Source: Rhodovulum sp. 12E13 (GTDB taxonomy: Bacteria; Pseudomonadota; Alphaproteobacteria; Rhodobacterales; Rhodobacteraceae). Taken from it: DNA of 64,000 bases. Positions 9,828-17,730 of this stretch are shown here, piece by piece. Location: NCBI RefSeq assembly GCF_003340565.1, contig NZ_QPLK01000011.1, positions 1 to 64,000 on the forward strand. Reading direction: 5' to 3'. Under the pieces are notes generated by a model. It searched no databases. It saw only the letters and a list, made by a program, of their open reading frames with translations, and had not been told where the DNA came from. A program made the position numbers and the translations under genes. Each line of letters opens with the position of its first letter. The first letter of the stretch is position 1.

Positions 9828-11186
9828 ATGCGCGACCGACCCCGCGTCCTTGTCATCGCCGAGGCTGCCAATCCCGAATGGGTGAGCGTGCCCCTCGTCG
9901 GCTGGTCGCTCGCCAATGCCCTTCGCGCTGTCGCCGACGTGCATGTTGTCACCCAGATTCGCAATCGCGACGCGCTGCTGCGGGCGGGCTGGAGCGAGAC
10001 GCAGGACTTTACCGCTATCGACAGCGAGGCAGTCGCGCGCGGACTCTATCGTGCGGGTAAACTGCTCCGTGGCGGCACCGACGCCGGCTGGACCACCCAG
10101 CAGGCGCTCTCCTCGCTGGGCTATCCGTGGTTCGAGCGGTTGGTCTGGCGCAAGTTCGGCGTCGGCATCGAGCGCGGTGACTTCGACGTGGTGCACCGCG
10201 TCACGCCGCTCAGCCCGACAGCGAGGAGCCCAATCGCGCCCCTGGTGGCGCGGGCCGGCGTGCCCTTCGTGCTCGGCCCGCTCAACGGCGGCGTGCCGTG
10301 GCCCCGCGGCTTCGACGCCGAGCGGCGCCGCGAACGGGAGTGGCTGTCATACGTGCGCGGCGCCTACAGGGCGCTGCCGGGTCGCCGCGCCAGCCTGCGC
10401 GCGACGGCGGCGATCCTCGTGGGATCTCGTCACACCCTGTCGGAGCTGCCCGACGCCGTGCGCGACCGTGCGCTCTGGCTGCCCGAAAACGCGGTCGACC
10501 CCGCGCGCATTCCGCCGCCGGGGCCGCAGCGCGGGGGAGGCGTGCCCCTGCGCCTGTGCTTCATTGGCCGGCTGGTGCCCTACAAGGGGCCCGACATGGC
10601 CCTCGAAGCGGCGGCGCCTTTGCTGCGCGACGGTCGCGCGGTGCTCGACATCGTCGGAGACGGGCCGCTGCGCGCCGATCTGCAGGCCCGGACGGCAGCC
10701 CTGGGCGTCGGGAGCGCTGTCACGTTTCACGGTCAGGTCCCCCACCGTGACGCGCTGGGCGTGCTGTCGCGAGCGGAAGCCCTCGTCTTTCCCTCGATCC
10801 GCGAGTTCGGCGGCGGCGTCGTGCTCGAAGCGATGGCCCTCGGCGTTGTGCCGGTCGTGGTCGATTACGGTGGTCCGGGCGAGCTCGTCACGCCGGAGAC
10901 CGGTTTCGCCCTGCCGCTGGCGGAGCGGCCCGCGCTCATAACCACCCTTCGTGCCACTCTCGAGCGCCTCGCCGCGGCGCCCGCGGCGCTCGCGCCCCTG
11001 TCCCGCGCCGCAAGCGTGTTGGTGCGCGACCGTTTCACCTGGCCCGCGAAGGCGCAGCAGGTGGCCTGCGTCTACGACTGGGTTCTCGGGCGCTGCCGGG
11101 AAAAGCCCGACTTCGCCGCTCCGACCGTAACGGCGCGGCCTCCTGCCGTGGCACCCGAGGCCGTGCAGGCGCAGCACCCCCCATGA
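9828..11186 (+). CDS. Glycosyltransferase family 4-type protein
   Basis: A GT-B fold, retaining sugar-nucleotide glycosyltransferase. The N-terminal half (VLVIAEAANPEWVSVPLVGW) resembles the acceptor domain, and the C-terminal GT4 domain from about residue 245 shows LRLCFIGRLVPYKGPDMALE and VDIVGDGPLR-like (LDIVGDGPLRADL) motifs. The EX7E-type motif is in FPSIREFGGGVVLEAMALG. Start chosen at ATG 9828 behind GAGGAG; an ATG at 9801 has no such site. The last 40 residues are Ala/Pro-rich. The substrate cannot be read from sequence. Capsule genes lie about 4 kb to the left, but the gene is alone on its strand here, so a link is only a guess. Confidence 0.85.
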   Translation: MRDRPRVLVIAEAANPEWVSVPLVGWSLANALRAVADVHVVTQIRNRDALLRAGWSETQDFTAIDSEAVARGLYRAGKLLRGGTDAGWTTQQALSSLGYPWFERLVWRKFGVGIERGDFDVVHRVTPLSPTARSPIAPLVARAGVPFVLGPLNGGVPWPRGFDAERRREREWLSYVRGAYRALPGRRASLRATAAILVGSRHTLSELPDAVRDRALWLPENAVDPARIPPPGPQRGGGVPLRLCFIGRLVPYKGPDMALEAAAPLLRDGRAVLDIVGDGPLRADLQARTAALGVGSAVTFHGQVPHRDALGVLSRAEALVFPSIREFGGGVVLEAMALGVVPVVVDYGGPGELVTPETGFALPLAERPALITTLRATLERLAAAPAALAPLSRAASVLVRDRFTWPAKAQQVACVYDWVLGRCREKPDFAAPTVTARPPAVAPEAVQAQHPP

Positions 11187-11261
11187 CATCCCTCCGGCCC
11201 GGGTCTATACGGGCGCCCGACCCAGGCCGCTCCCCGGCGGTTCGACCAGACGAGGCATGCA

Positions 11262-12182
11262 ATGACCATCCAGGTTTTCGGCCACAAGGCCCCCGACACC
11301 GACGCCACCGGCAGCCCGATCATCTGGGCGTGGTATCTCTCCGAGGTCGCCGGCACCCCCGCCGAGGCGAGGCTGCTCGGCGAGCCCAACACCGAGGCCG
11401 CCTTCGTGCTCGACCGCTGGAACCTGCCAAGGCCGCAGATCATTGCCGATGTCGACGAGGGGGCGCCCGTGGTCATCGTCGATACCAACAATCCCGACGA
11501 GCTGCCCCCCTCGGTCAATCAGGCCGACATCCTCGAGATCATCGACCACCACAAGCTGACCGGGGGCCTGCAGACAAAGGGACCGATCAACGTCACGGTG
11601 CGCGCCGTGGCCTGTACCGCCACCATCCTGCACGACCTGATGGGCGCCGAGGCCGAGCGCATGCCCGAGAGCATCAAGGGCGCGATGCTCTCCTGCATCC
11701 TTTCCGACACGCTGGAATTCCGCTCGCCCACGACGACCGACGCCGACAAGGCGCTGGCCGAGAAGCTGGCCGCCGATCTCGGCGTGTCGATCCCCGACTA
11801 CGCGGCCGAGATGTTCGCCGCCAAGTCCGACGTCTCGGCCTTTACCGATGCCGAGCTGATCCGGATGGACAGCAAGGTGGGCGATTTCGACGGCACAAAG
11901 CTGCGAATCTCGGTGCTCGAGACGACCGCGCCCGAGATCCCGCTCGGCCGAAAGGATTCCCTCATGCGCACGATGCAGGACGTCGCGGCCGAGGACGGGG
12001 TCGACCAGGTGATGCTCTTCATCGTCGACATCATCCGCGAGGAGGCGACGCTGCTCGTTCCCAACGAGCGGGTGAAGGCGATCGCCGAGGCGAGCTTCGG
12101 CCAAAGCGTCTCGGGCGACACGGTGGTGCTGCCCGGCGTGATGAGCCGCAAGAAGCAGATCATCCCCAACATCAAGGTCTGA
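11262..12182 (+). CDS. ppaC: Manganese-dependent inorganic pyrophosphatase (family II)
   Basis: Hydrolyses pyrophosphate to phosphate in the cytosol, using Mn/Co. The product has 306 residues. Family II motifs are all visible: FGHKAPDTDA at residues 6-15, VIVDTNNPDE, the DHH motif in EIIDHHKLTGG and the C-terminal SRKKQIIPNIK. The DHHA2 domain occupies about residues 190-306. It is unrelated to the Mg-dependent family I enzyme (Ppa). A hairpin at 12234-12257 follows, and the next gene starts shortly after it. Confidence 0.97.
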   Translation: MTIQVFGHKAPDTDATGSPIIWAWYLSEVAGTPAEARLLGEPNTEAAFVLDRWNLPRPQIIADVDEGAPVVIVDTNNPDELPPSVNQADILEIIDHHKLTGGLQTKGPINVTVRAVACTATILHDLMGAEAERMPESIKGAMLSCILSDTLEFRSPTTTDADKALAEKLAADLGVSIPDYAAEMFAAKSDVSAFTDAELIRMDSKVGDFDGTKLRISVLETTAPEIPLGRKDSLMRTMQDVAAEDGVDQVMLFIVDIIREEATLLVPNERVKAIAEASFGQSVSGDTVVLPGVMSRKKQIIPNIKV

Positions 12183-12233
12183 TCCGGCGGCCACCATGGC
12201 GCGCCGTGCGCCGTGACGCGCCATGCACGAAAC

Positions 12234-12257
12234 AAGAGCGGCGACGAGCCGCTCTTT
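12234..12257 (+). terminator. Probable terminator after ppaC
   Basis: AAGAGCGGC (12234-12242) and GCCGCTCTT (12248-12256) form a perfect 9-bp stem with a 5-base loop, followed by a short T run. It lies between ppaC and the HAD hydrolase gene, 50 bases after the ppaC stop. Confidence 0.65.
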
Positions 12258-12283
12258 CCGCATCGTAACCGCCGGAGCCGCCC

Positions 12284-13165
12284 ATGACCCGCGTGATCGA
12301 GAGCCTCGACGCCATCGCCGCCGATTACGACGCCGCCTTCGTCGATCTCTGGGGGTGCGTGCATGACGGCCTGCGCGCCTGGCCCGCCGCCGTCGCCGCG
12401 CTCGAGCGCTATCGCGCGGGCGGCGGCCATGTCGTGCTGGTCAGCAACGCCCCCCGGCCCCGCGCCGAGGTCGAACTGCAGATCGCGCGCCTCGGCGTGC
12501 CCGAGGGCGCGTGGGATGCCATCGCCACGTCCGGCGACGCGGCGCGGCTCGCACTCTACCACGGCGCGGTGGGCCGACGCGTGCACTTCATCGGCGAGGA
12601 GCGCGATCACAGCTTCTTCCACCCGCTGGCCATCGATTCCGACCCGATGGAGATCGAGATCGTGCCCCTGACCGAGGCCGAGGGCCTCGTCGTCACCGGG
12701 CCCGCCGACCCCCATGCCGACCCCGCCGCCCACGAGGGCGAGCTCCTCTACGCCAAGACGAAGGGGTGGAAGCTCCTCTGCGCCAACCCCGACATCGTCG
12801 TCGACCGGGGCGAGAGCCGCGAATGGTGCGCCGGCGCCATTGCCCGCCTCTACGACGAGATGGGTGGCGAGAGCCTCTACTTCGGCAAGCCGCACCCGCC
12901 GATCTACGACCTCGCCCGCCGGCGCCTGCACGACGCGACCGGGGCCGAGCCCGAGCGCATCCTGTGCATCGGCGACGGGCCCGACACCGACATCGCCGGT
13001 GCGCTGGGCGAGGGGCTCGACGCGCTCTTCGTGACCGGCGGCCTCGCCCGCGACGAAACCGCGACCGGCCCCGCCCCTGGCGGACAGCCCGACCCGGCGC
13101 AGGTGGAGCGGCTGCTCGCCGACCGCCAGCTTTCGGCCCCCTACGCGATCGGCTACCTGCGCTAG
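12284..13165 (+). CDS. HAD-superfamily hydrolase, subfamily IIA (TIGR01459-like)
   Basis: A predicted cytosolic phosphatase of the NagD/PGP-like class with a C2 cap. Motif I is FVDLWGCVHDG, with the nucleophile Asp but Trp-Gly following where other HADs have DGT; this variant is normal for the subfamily. Motif II is VVLVSNAPRP, and the cap covers about residues 90-190. Motif III/IV is YFGKPHPPIYD then CIGDGPDTDIAGA, which binds Mg. The product has 293 residues. It is the first gene after the ppaC terminator. The physiological substrate is unknown. Confidence 0.88.
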   Translation: MTRVIESLDAIAADYDAAFVDLWGCVHDGLRAWPAAVAALERYRAGGGHVVLVSNAPRPRAEVELQIARLGVPEGAWDAIATSGDAARLALYHGAVGRRVHFIGEERDHSFFHPLAIDSDPMEIEIVPLTEAEGLVVTGPADPHADPAAHEGELLYAKTKGWKLLCANPDIVVDRGESREWCAGAIARLYDEMGGESLYFGKPHPPIYDLARRRLHDATGAEPERILCIGDGPDTDIAGALGEGLDALFVTGGLARDETATGPAPGGQPDPAQVERLLADRQLSAPYAIGYLR

Positions 13166-13303
13166 GCCCGCGACTGCGGCACGAGCGGACCGCTTCGCCC
13201 GCCGCGCCGGGCGCAACGCGCGTCCGGGGAACACCTCGGCGTCCTGCGGCTTGCTCCCCGACCGGAGCGCATCCCGCGCAGCCGGACGACCAGGGAGGCC
13301 ACC

Positions 13304-13930
13304 ATGCACCCGGCCACGTTCTTCGCGACGCTGCTCGCCTCGGTGCTGCCGCTCGCTGCCGCGGCGCAGACCGCCGACATCACCGCCGTCAGCGGCGACG
13401 TCACGCCGCTCAACGATCTCGGGCCGGAGATCTCCGGCACCGTCTCGCTCGCGCCGCAGGGCGACGATCTCGTCATCACCCTCAACGTCGAGGGGGCGGC
13501 GCCGGGGATGCACCTCGCCCATGTCCACGGTTTCGCCACGCAGGAACCGGACGACGCGACCTGCCCCGACATGTCGGCCGACGCCAACGGCGATGGCGTG
13601 GTCGATCTGATCGAGACCCGCGACACGTCGGGCGTGACGATGATCCCCTTCACCGACGCCCCCGTGAGCCTTCGGATCGACGCCGACACCTATCCCGAGG
13701 CCGGCCGGGACGGGCGCCTGAGCTATGCGCAGACCGTGCCGATCGCCCAGCTGCGCAACATGGTCGAGGCAAGGTTCGGCACGCCGCTCGCGCTGGACCG
13801 GCGCGTCGTCTTCATCCACGGCGTGCCCGACGGCGCCGAACTCCCCGACAGCGTGCAGTCGCTCGAAGGCGTGCCGGCCCGCGTGACTGTCCCGGTCGCG
13901 TGCGCCGAACTGGTTGCGGCCGAGAGCTAG
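13304..13930 (+). CDS. Secreted protein with SOD-like/CHRD-like fold and a calcium-binding loop
   Basis: The first 21 residues are a typical signal peptide ending near AAAAQ, so the mature protein is periplasmic or extracellular. The body has the pattern of Cu/Zn-SOD-like or CHRD domains: ISGTVSLAPQGDDLVITLNV followed by MHLAHVHG, which carries the histidines expected of a metal site. A DANGDGVVDLIE segment looks like an EF-hand/dockerin calcium loop. The C-terminal half has VVFIHGVPDG. Some superoxide-dismutase residues cannot be placed, so enzymatic activity should not be assumed. The product has 208 residues; its function is unknown. Confidence 0.7.
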   Translation: MHPATFFATLLASVLPLAAAAQTADITAVSGDVTPLNDLGPEISGTVSLAPQGDDLVITLNVEGAAPGMHLAHVHGFATQEPDDATCPDMSADANGDGVVDLIETRDTSGVTMIPFTDAPVSLRIDADTYPEAGRDGRLSYAQTVPIAQLRNMVEARFGTPLALDRRVVFIHGVPDGAELPDSVQSLEGVPARVTVPVACAELVAAES

Positions 13931-14117
13931 CCGGCTCCGGGCCATACCCGGTTGCGCCCCGGTCGCCTTCCGGCTGCGAGACCGGCGCAGACGACCGCGG
14001 CCCGAGGTCGGCGCTGACGCGGGTGCGCCGCAACAAAATTACGAAACGCGGCTCTATTCGACACGATCCTTGCTTTTCCGCATTGCGGCATGGCCGTCGA
14101 TCGTCTAGAAGGCGGCC

Positions 14118-14582
14118 ATGAAAGCCGAGGACGTGACCATGCTCGACAATTTTCCCCGCGGCACCATCGTCATCGAAGAGCTCGAGATCGGCATGACCCG
14201 CCACCTCCAGAAGGTGGTGACCGACGCCGATATCGAGATGTTCGCGCAGGTCTCGAGCGACCGGAACCCGGTCCACCTCGACGACGCCTATGCGCAGGAC
14301 ACGATCTTCGAGGGCCGGATCGCCCACGGCATGCTCACGGCTGGCCTGATCTCGGCCGTGATCGGCGAGCAGCTTCCGGGTCACGGCACGGTCTATCTCG
14401 GCCAGTCGCTGAAGTTCCTCGCGCCCGTCCGCCCCGGCGATCTCGTGCGCGCCGAGGTCGAGGTGATGGAGATCGACCACGCGAAGCGCCGGGTGAGGCT
14501 CGACACCCGCTGCCTCGTCGCCGGCAAGCCCGTGCTCAAGGGCGAGGCCACGGTGCTCGCCCCCTCCGGCAAGTTCGACTGA
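14118..14582 (+). CDS. MaoC-like (R)-specific enoyl-CoA hydratase
   Basis: A hot-dog-fold hydratase predicted to interconvert trans-2-enoyl-CoA and (R)-3-hydroxyacyl-CoA, linking beta-oxidation to polyhydroxyalkanoate or other pathways. The catalytic motif is VSSDRNPVHLDDAYA, with the Asp-His pair, followed by IAHGMLTAGLISAVIG. The product has 154 residues, slightly longer than PhaJ proteins. ATG at 14139 (MLDNFPRG), with GAGGA upstream, is an equally good start. It is a stand-alone gene here with no PHA synthase nearby. The substrate chain length is not deducible. Confidence 0.88.
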   Translation: MKAEDVTMLDNFPRGTIVIEELEIGMTRHLQKVVTDADIEMFAQVSSDRNPVHLDDAYAQDTIFEGRIAHGMLTAGLISAVIGEQLPGHGTVYLGQSLKFLAPVRPGDLVRAEVEVMEIDHAKRRVRLDTRCLVAGKPVLKGEATVLAPSGKFD

Positions 14583-14807
14583 GGCACGTCGCGCGGGTGC
14601 CGGGTCGCGCGCGCCCGGCGATGTCTTTATCGCGCGGGCCGTCTCCCCCGAACGGGCGGCCGTGCCGCGTGGGGCCGCGGCCGGCCACGACGATGGATCG
14701 GGCTGCCTCGGCCGATGATCGGGGCCGCCCGGTGCCGGCAGGCTCCGCCTGTCCCCCGTGTTGTGGATTTGTGCACAGGCGGGCCGACCCGCGCCGCGGC
14801 CCTCCGG

Positions 14808-15032
14808 CTACCCGCCGTCGTCGACCACGCCCACGCGCTGGTCGATGAACTCCATCACCCGGGCCTCGGCGCGCAGGTAGCGGATGCAGGTATTGTAGGC
14901 TTCCTGCAGCGTCGGCGAGGACTGCCCGATCATCCTGGAGACGTCATCGACCAGATCGGGGTCGCCCGACGCCTGGGCGCGCTCGAAGGTGGCCACGGCC
15001 ATGCGTTCGGCAACTGTGTCGAGAAAGGCCAT
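14808..15032 (-). CDS. Small conserved-type hypothetical protein (74 aa)
   Basis: A 74-residue, mostly helical, acidic protein starting MAFLDTVAERMAVATFE, with no signal peptide or membrane segment. Its start lies only 4 bases after the stop of the alpha/beta hydrolase gene on the same strand, a spacing that implies translation from the same mRNA. Composition is normal for a real protein, unlike the Arg/Pro-rich competing frames. No motif points to a function. Confidence 0.7.
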   Translation of the reverse strand: MAFLDTVAERMAVATFERAQASGDPDLVDDVSRMIGQSSPTLQEAYNTCIRYLRAEARVMEFIDQRVGVVDDGG

Positions 15033-15036
15033 GACG

Positions 15037-15690
15037 TTACCGCGTCGTCTCGGTGAGTCGCTTGCGCACGTAGTCCTCGACCGTCTCCAGCATCGTGCCC
15101 ATGTGCGGCTCCTTGAAGAAATGGTCGGCGCCGGCGACCTCCTCGTGGGTGATCGTGATGCCCTTCTGCTCGTGGAGCTTGGAGACCAGCGCGTGCGTGT
15201 CCTTCGGCGGCGCGACCCGGTCGGCCCCGCCATTGATGATGAGGCCCGACGAGGGGCAGGGGGCGAGGAACGAGAAGTCGTACATGTTGGCGGGCGGCGA
15301 GACCGAGACGAAGCCCGTGATCTCGGGGCGCCGCATCAGCAGCTGCATGCCGATCCACGCCCCGAAGGAAAAGCCCGCGACCCAACAGTGCTTGGCGTTC
15401 TGGTTGAGCGATTGCAGGTAGTCGAGGGCCGAGGCGGCATCCGACAGCTCGCCCACGCCCTGGTCGTACTCGCCCTGGCTGCGGCCCACCCCGCGGAAAT
15501 TGAAGCGCAGGACGGTGAAGCCCATGTCGTGAAAGCAGTAGTGGAGGTTGTAGACCACCTTGTTGTTCATCGTCCCCCCGAATTGCGGATGCGGGTGGAG
15601 AATGATGGCGATCGGCGCATCGGGCGCCTTCTGCGGGTGGTAGCGGCCCTCGAGCCGCCCCTCCGGACCGGGAAAGATCACCTCGGGCAT
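15037..15690 (-). CDS. Alpha/beta hydrolase
   Basis: A soluble serine hydrolase of about 217 residues. It has the oxyanion region IILHPHPQFGGTMNN near residue 30, FNFRGVGRSQG, the nucleophile elbow GFSFGAW (Ser near residue 107), the acid in INGGADRV and the catalytic His in GADHFF. It resembles small YsaR-type/dienelactone-hydrolase-like proteins, but a substrate cannot be named. It is followed by a 74-residue gene with a 4-base gap. Its start is 60 bases from the 20-bp box at 15750-15769, which could act on it as well as on iscR. Confidence 0.87.
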   Translation of the reverse strand: MPEVIFPGPEGRLEGRYHPQKAPDAPIAIILHPHPQFGGTMNNKVVYNLHYCFHDMGFTVLRFNFRGVGRSQGEYDQGVGELSDAASALDYLQSLNQNAKHCWVAGFSFGAWIGMQLLMRRPEITGFVSVSPPANMYDFSFLAPCPSSGLIINGGADRVAPPKDTHALVSKLHEQKGITITHEEVAGADHFFKEPHMGTMLETVEDYVRKRLTETTR

Positions 15691-15749
15691 CGTGCGTCCT
15701 GTCTTGCGCCGCCGCGGCGGACCTTGTCGTTGACGCGGTGGGCCGGGCG

Positions 15750-15769
15750 TTCTAGAACTGTTCTAAGTT
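15750..15769. promoter_or_regulatory. Putative iron-responsive (IscR-type) operator upstream of iscR
   Basis: TTCTAGAACTGTTCTAAGTT is a near-palindrome with a perfect 13-bp core, TAGAACTGTTCTA. Its reverse complement is identical to the site at 17312-17331 inside the cysteine desulfurase gene except for the three central bases. Rhodobacterales are known to use a palindromic iron-rhodo-box bound by IscR; I infer that this is one but do not have the consensus to hand. It lies 269 bases before the iscR start and 60 bases before the divergent hydrolase. Confidence 0.6.
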
Positions 15770-15904
15770 GCCCCGCGGCGGTTCTGCGGAGCCCATGCGA
15801 CCTAGGCGTCCGTCTGTCCCGCGTCAATGCTGAGCGGGGCGGCGCAGGCGCGATGTGGTCGGGTCGCGGCGCGCGCGAGCGTTCCCGACAGGTGTCAAGC
15901 GGTT

Positions 15905-15995
15905 CGGTCGATGGCGGGCCGGTCGATGGCGCGCGGGGTGATGGCGCGCGGGTCGATGGCGGCTGTATGACGATGGCGCGTCGATGGCGGGCCGG
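15905..15995. repeat. Degenerate direct repeat GGTCGATGGCGSGC upstream of iscR
   Basis: Five or six imperfect copies of a roughly 15-bp unit (GTCGATGGCGGGCCG, GTCGATGGCGCGCGG, GTGATGGCGCGCGG and so on) fill the leader between the iscR operator and the iscR start. It may be a slippage-derived repeat. No protein-coding role is evident. Confidence 0.6.
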
Positions 15996-16037
15996 CCGCG
16001 GGCGACGCGGCGGAAGAGATGGCGAAGGGAGAAGCGG

Positions 16038-16508
16038 GTGAAGCTCAGCACCAAGGGGCGCTACGCGATGGTGGCGCTGGCCGATCTCGCGCTCGCGCCG
16101 TCCGAGGACGGGCAGCCGGGCCTCGTGACGCTGGCCGAGGTCAGCAAGCGGCAGAACATTTCTCTGCCGTATCTCGAGCAGCTCTTCGTGCGTCTGCGCC
16201 GCGCCGGCCTCGTCGAGAGCGTGCGCGGGCCCGGCGGCGGCTATCGTCTCGCCCGCCCGGCGAGCGAGATCCGGGTGAGCGAAGTCTTCGAGGCGGTCGA
16301 CGAGACCGTGAGTGCGCTGCATACGGGGGCGGGCGCCAAGGGCGGGCTGTCGGGCTCACGGGCGCAGTCGCTGACCAACCGCCTGTGGGAGGGACTGTCG
16401 GCGCATGTCTACGTCTTTCTCCACCAGGCGCGTCTGTCCGACGTGGTGGGCAATTCACTCGCACCGTGCCCGGCGGTGCCGACGATCCTCGAGATGGTCG
16501 ACGACTGA
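16038..16508 (+). CDS. iscR: Rrf2-family Fe-S cluster regulator IscR
   Basis: A cytosolic winged-helix repressor that senses iron/Fe-S status and controls this operon. GTG at 16038 (reading KLSTKGRYAMVALADLAL) is chosen because Rrf2 proteins start exactly there and GGGAG precedes it; an ATG 18 codons earlier has no family support. The helix-turn-helix region is LAEVSKRQNISLPYLEQLF, then GPGGGYRLARP. The three-cysteine Fe-S loop of E. coli IscR is missing: the loop reads TGAGAKGGLSG, and the only cysteine is near residue 144. A single-cysteine IscR has been described in Rhodobacter, so this is typical of the order. It is the first gene of the isc-suf operon. Confidence 0.92.
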   Translation: MKLSTKGRYAMVALADLALAPSEDGQPGLVTLAEVSKRQNISLPYLEQLFVRLRRAGLVESVRGPGGGYRLARPASEIRVSEVFEAVDETVSALHTGAGAKGGLSGSRAQSLTNRLWEGLSAHVYVFLHQARLSDVVGNSLAPCPAVPTILEMVDD

Positions 16509-16617
16509 GCGCCCCTCGCGCCGCCGCGCCCATTGCGGGTTGCGGGAGCCTCCGGCGGGGATATTTGGAGCAAGAAGAAGACAGGGGCGGCGCGCACTGC
16601 CCCGCGGGAGGGGCAAC

Positions 16618-17664
16618 TTGGCCGAAAGGGTCTACCTCGACTGGAACGCGACAGCGCCGCTTCGGCCCGAGGCGCGGGTTGCCATGGCCGAGGCGATGGA
16701 CGTGGTCGGCAATCCCTCGTCGGTCCATGCCGAGGGGCGGGCGGCGCGGGCCCTCGTCGAGCGGGCGCGCGCGCAGGTGGCCGCGGCGCTGGGCGCGCTG
16801 TCGGCCGACATCGTGTTCACCTCCGGCGCGACCGAGGCGGCGGCGCTGGCGCTCGCCGGTCGGGGGCTGGCCGGGTCGGGCGTGGAGCACGACGCGGTCA
16901 AGGCATGGGCCGAGCCGAGCTTGGCGGTCGACGGGCAGGGGCGGGTGGCCGTGGCCGAACCCGGGCGGGCGACCCTGCAGCTCGCGAATTCCGAGACGGG
17001 CGTGGTGCAGGAGCTGCCCGAGGGCCTGGCGGTGTCGGACCTGACGCAGGGGTTCGGCAAGGTTCCCTTCGCGTTCGACTGGTCGGGGGTTGAGGCCGGT
17101 TTCGTCTCGGCCCACAAGATCGGGGGCCCCAAGGGCGTGGGTGCGCTGGTGCTGAAGCGAGGCACCGACCTGCCGGCGCAGATCCGCGGCGGCGGGCAGG
17201 AGATGGGGCGACGCTCGGGCACCGAGAACATCGTGGGTATCGCTGGCTTCGGCGCGGCGGCCGAGGCGGCGGCGCGCGACCTCGCGGCGGGCGTCTGGGA
17301 CCGGGTGGCCGAACTTAGAAATATTCTAGAAATAAGTCTGGATGTCTGCGAAAAGGAGATTATTTTGGTCGGGGACTCGGCGCCGCGTCTGCCGAACACC
17401 ACCTGTCTCGCCGTGCCCGGCTGGAAAGGCGAGACGCAGGTGATGCAGATGGATCTCGCGGGATTTGCCATCTCGGCGGGGTCGGCGTGTTCCTCGGGCA
17501 AGGCGCGCTCGTCGGGCGTGCTCGAGGCGATGGGATACGCCCCCGACGTGGCGCGGGGCGCGATCCGGGTCTCGCTCGGGCCCGGGGTGACGGAGGACGA
17601 GGTGCGGCGCTTCGCCGGAACGTGGCGGGCGCGGCTGGAGAAGTTCAGGGCGCGCGCAGCCTGA
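16618..17664 (+). CDS. iscS: Cysteine desulfurase (IscS/NifS type)
   Basis: A PLP enzyme that converts cysteine to alanine and delivers the sulfur for Fe-S clusters. The start is TTG at 16618 behind GGGAGGGG; the product then opens with VYLDWNATAPLRPEA, as in the family. The PLP lysine is Lys167 (SAHKIGGPKG) and the catalytic cysteine is Cys291 in the long loop SAGSACSSGKARSSG, which marks the IscS/NifS group. At 348 residues it is 30-50 shorter than E. coli IscS. Codons over about 17312-17375 are AT-rich and rare for this genome (CTT AGA AAT ATT CTA GAA ATA AGT), coinciding with an embedded copy of the upstream operator. It lies between iscR and sufB. Confidence 0.93.
   Translation: MAERVYLDWNATAPLRPEARVAMAEAMDVVGNPSSVHAEGRAARALVERARAQVAAALGALSADIVFTSGATEAAALALAGRGLAGSGVEHDAVKAWAEPSLAVDGQGRVAVAEPGRATLQLANSETGVVQELPEGLAVSDLTQGFGKVPFAFDWSGVEAGFVSAHKIGGPKGVGALVLKRGTDLPAQIRGGGQEMGRRSGTENIVGIAGFGAAAEAAARDLAAGVWDRVAELRNILEISLDVCEKEIILVGDSAPRLPNTTCLAVPGWKGETQVMQMDLAGFAISAGSACSSGKARSSGVLEAMGYAPDVARGAIRVSLGPGVTEDEVRRFAGTWRARLEKFRARAA
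17312..17331. promoter_or_regulatory. Second copy of the iscR-upstream box, inside the iscS coding sequence
   Basis: AACTTAGAAATATTCTAGAA equals the reverse complement of the 15750-15769 site at every position except the central three bases. It lies in an AT-rich island about 400 bases before sufB. It is probably an operator for an internal sense promoter feeding sufBCDS, or for an antisense promoter. Internal and antisense promoters have been reported for the Rhodobacter isc-suf operon. Confidence 0.6.
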
Positions 17665-17730
17665 GGCGCGGCCCGTCAGGACGAGGGCGGCCCCGCCGGG
17701 CCGCGAGGGACGAGACAAGGGAGACGCGCG

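Noticed and set aside
16555-16600. GATATTTGGAGCAAGAAGAA after the iscR stop, considered as a terminator
   Set aside because: It resembles a sequence I have seen often after Rhodobacteraceae genes, but no clear stem-loop with a T run can be drawn here.
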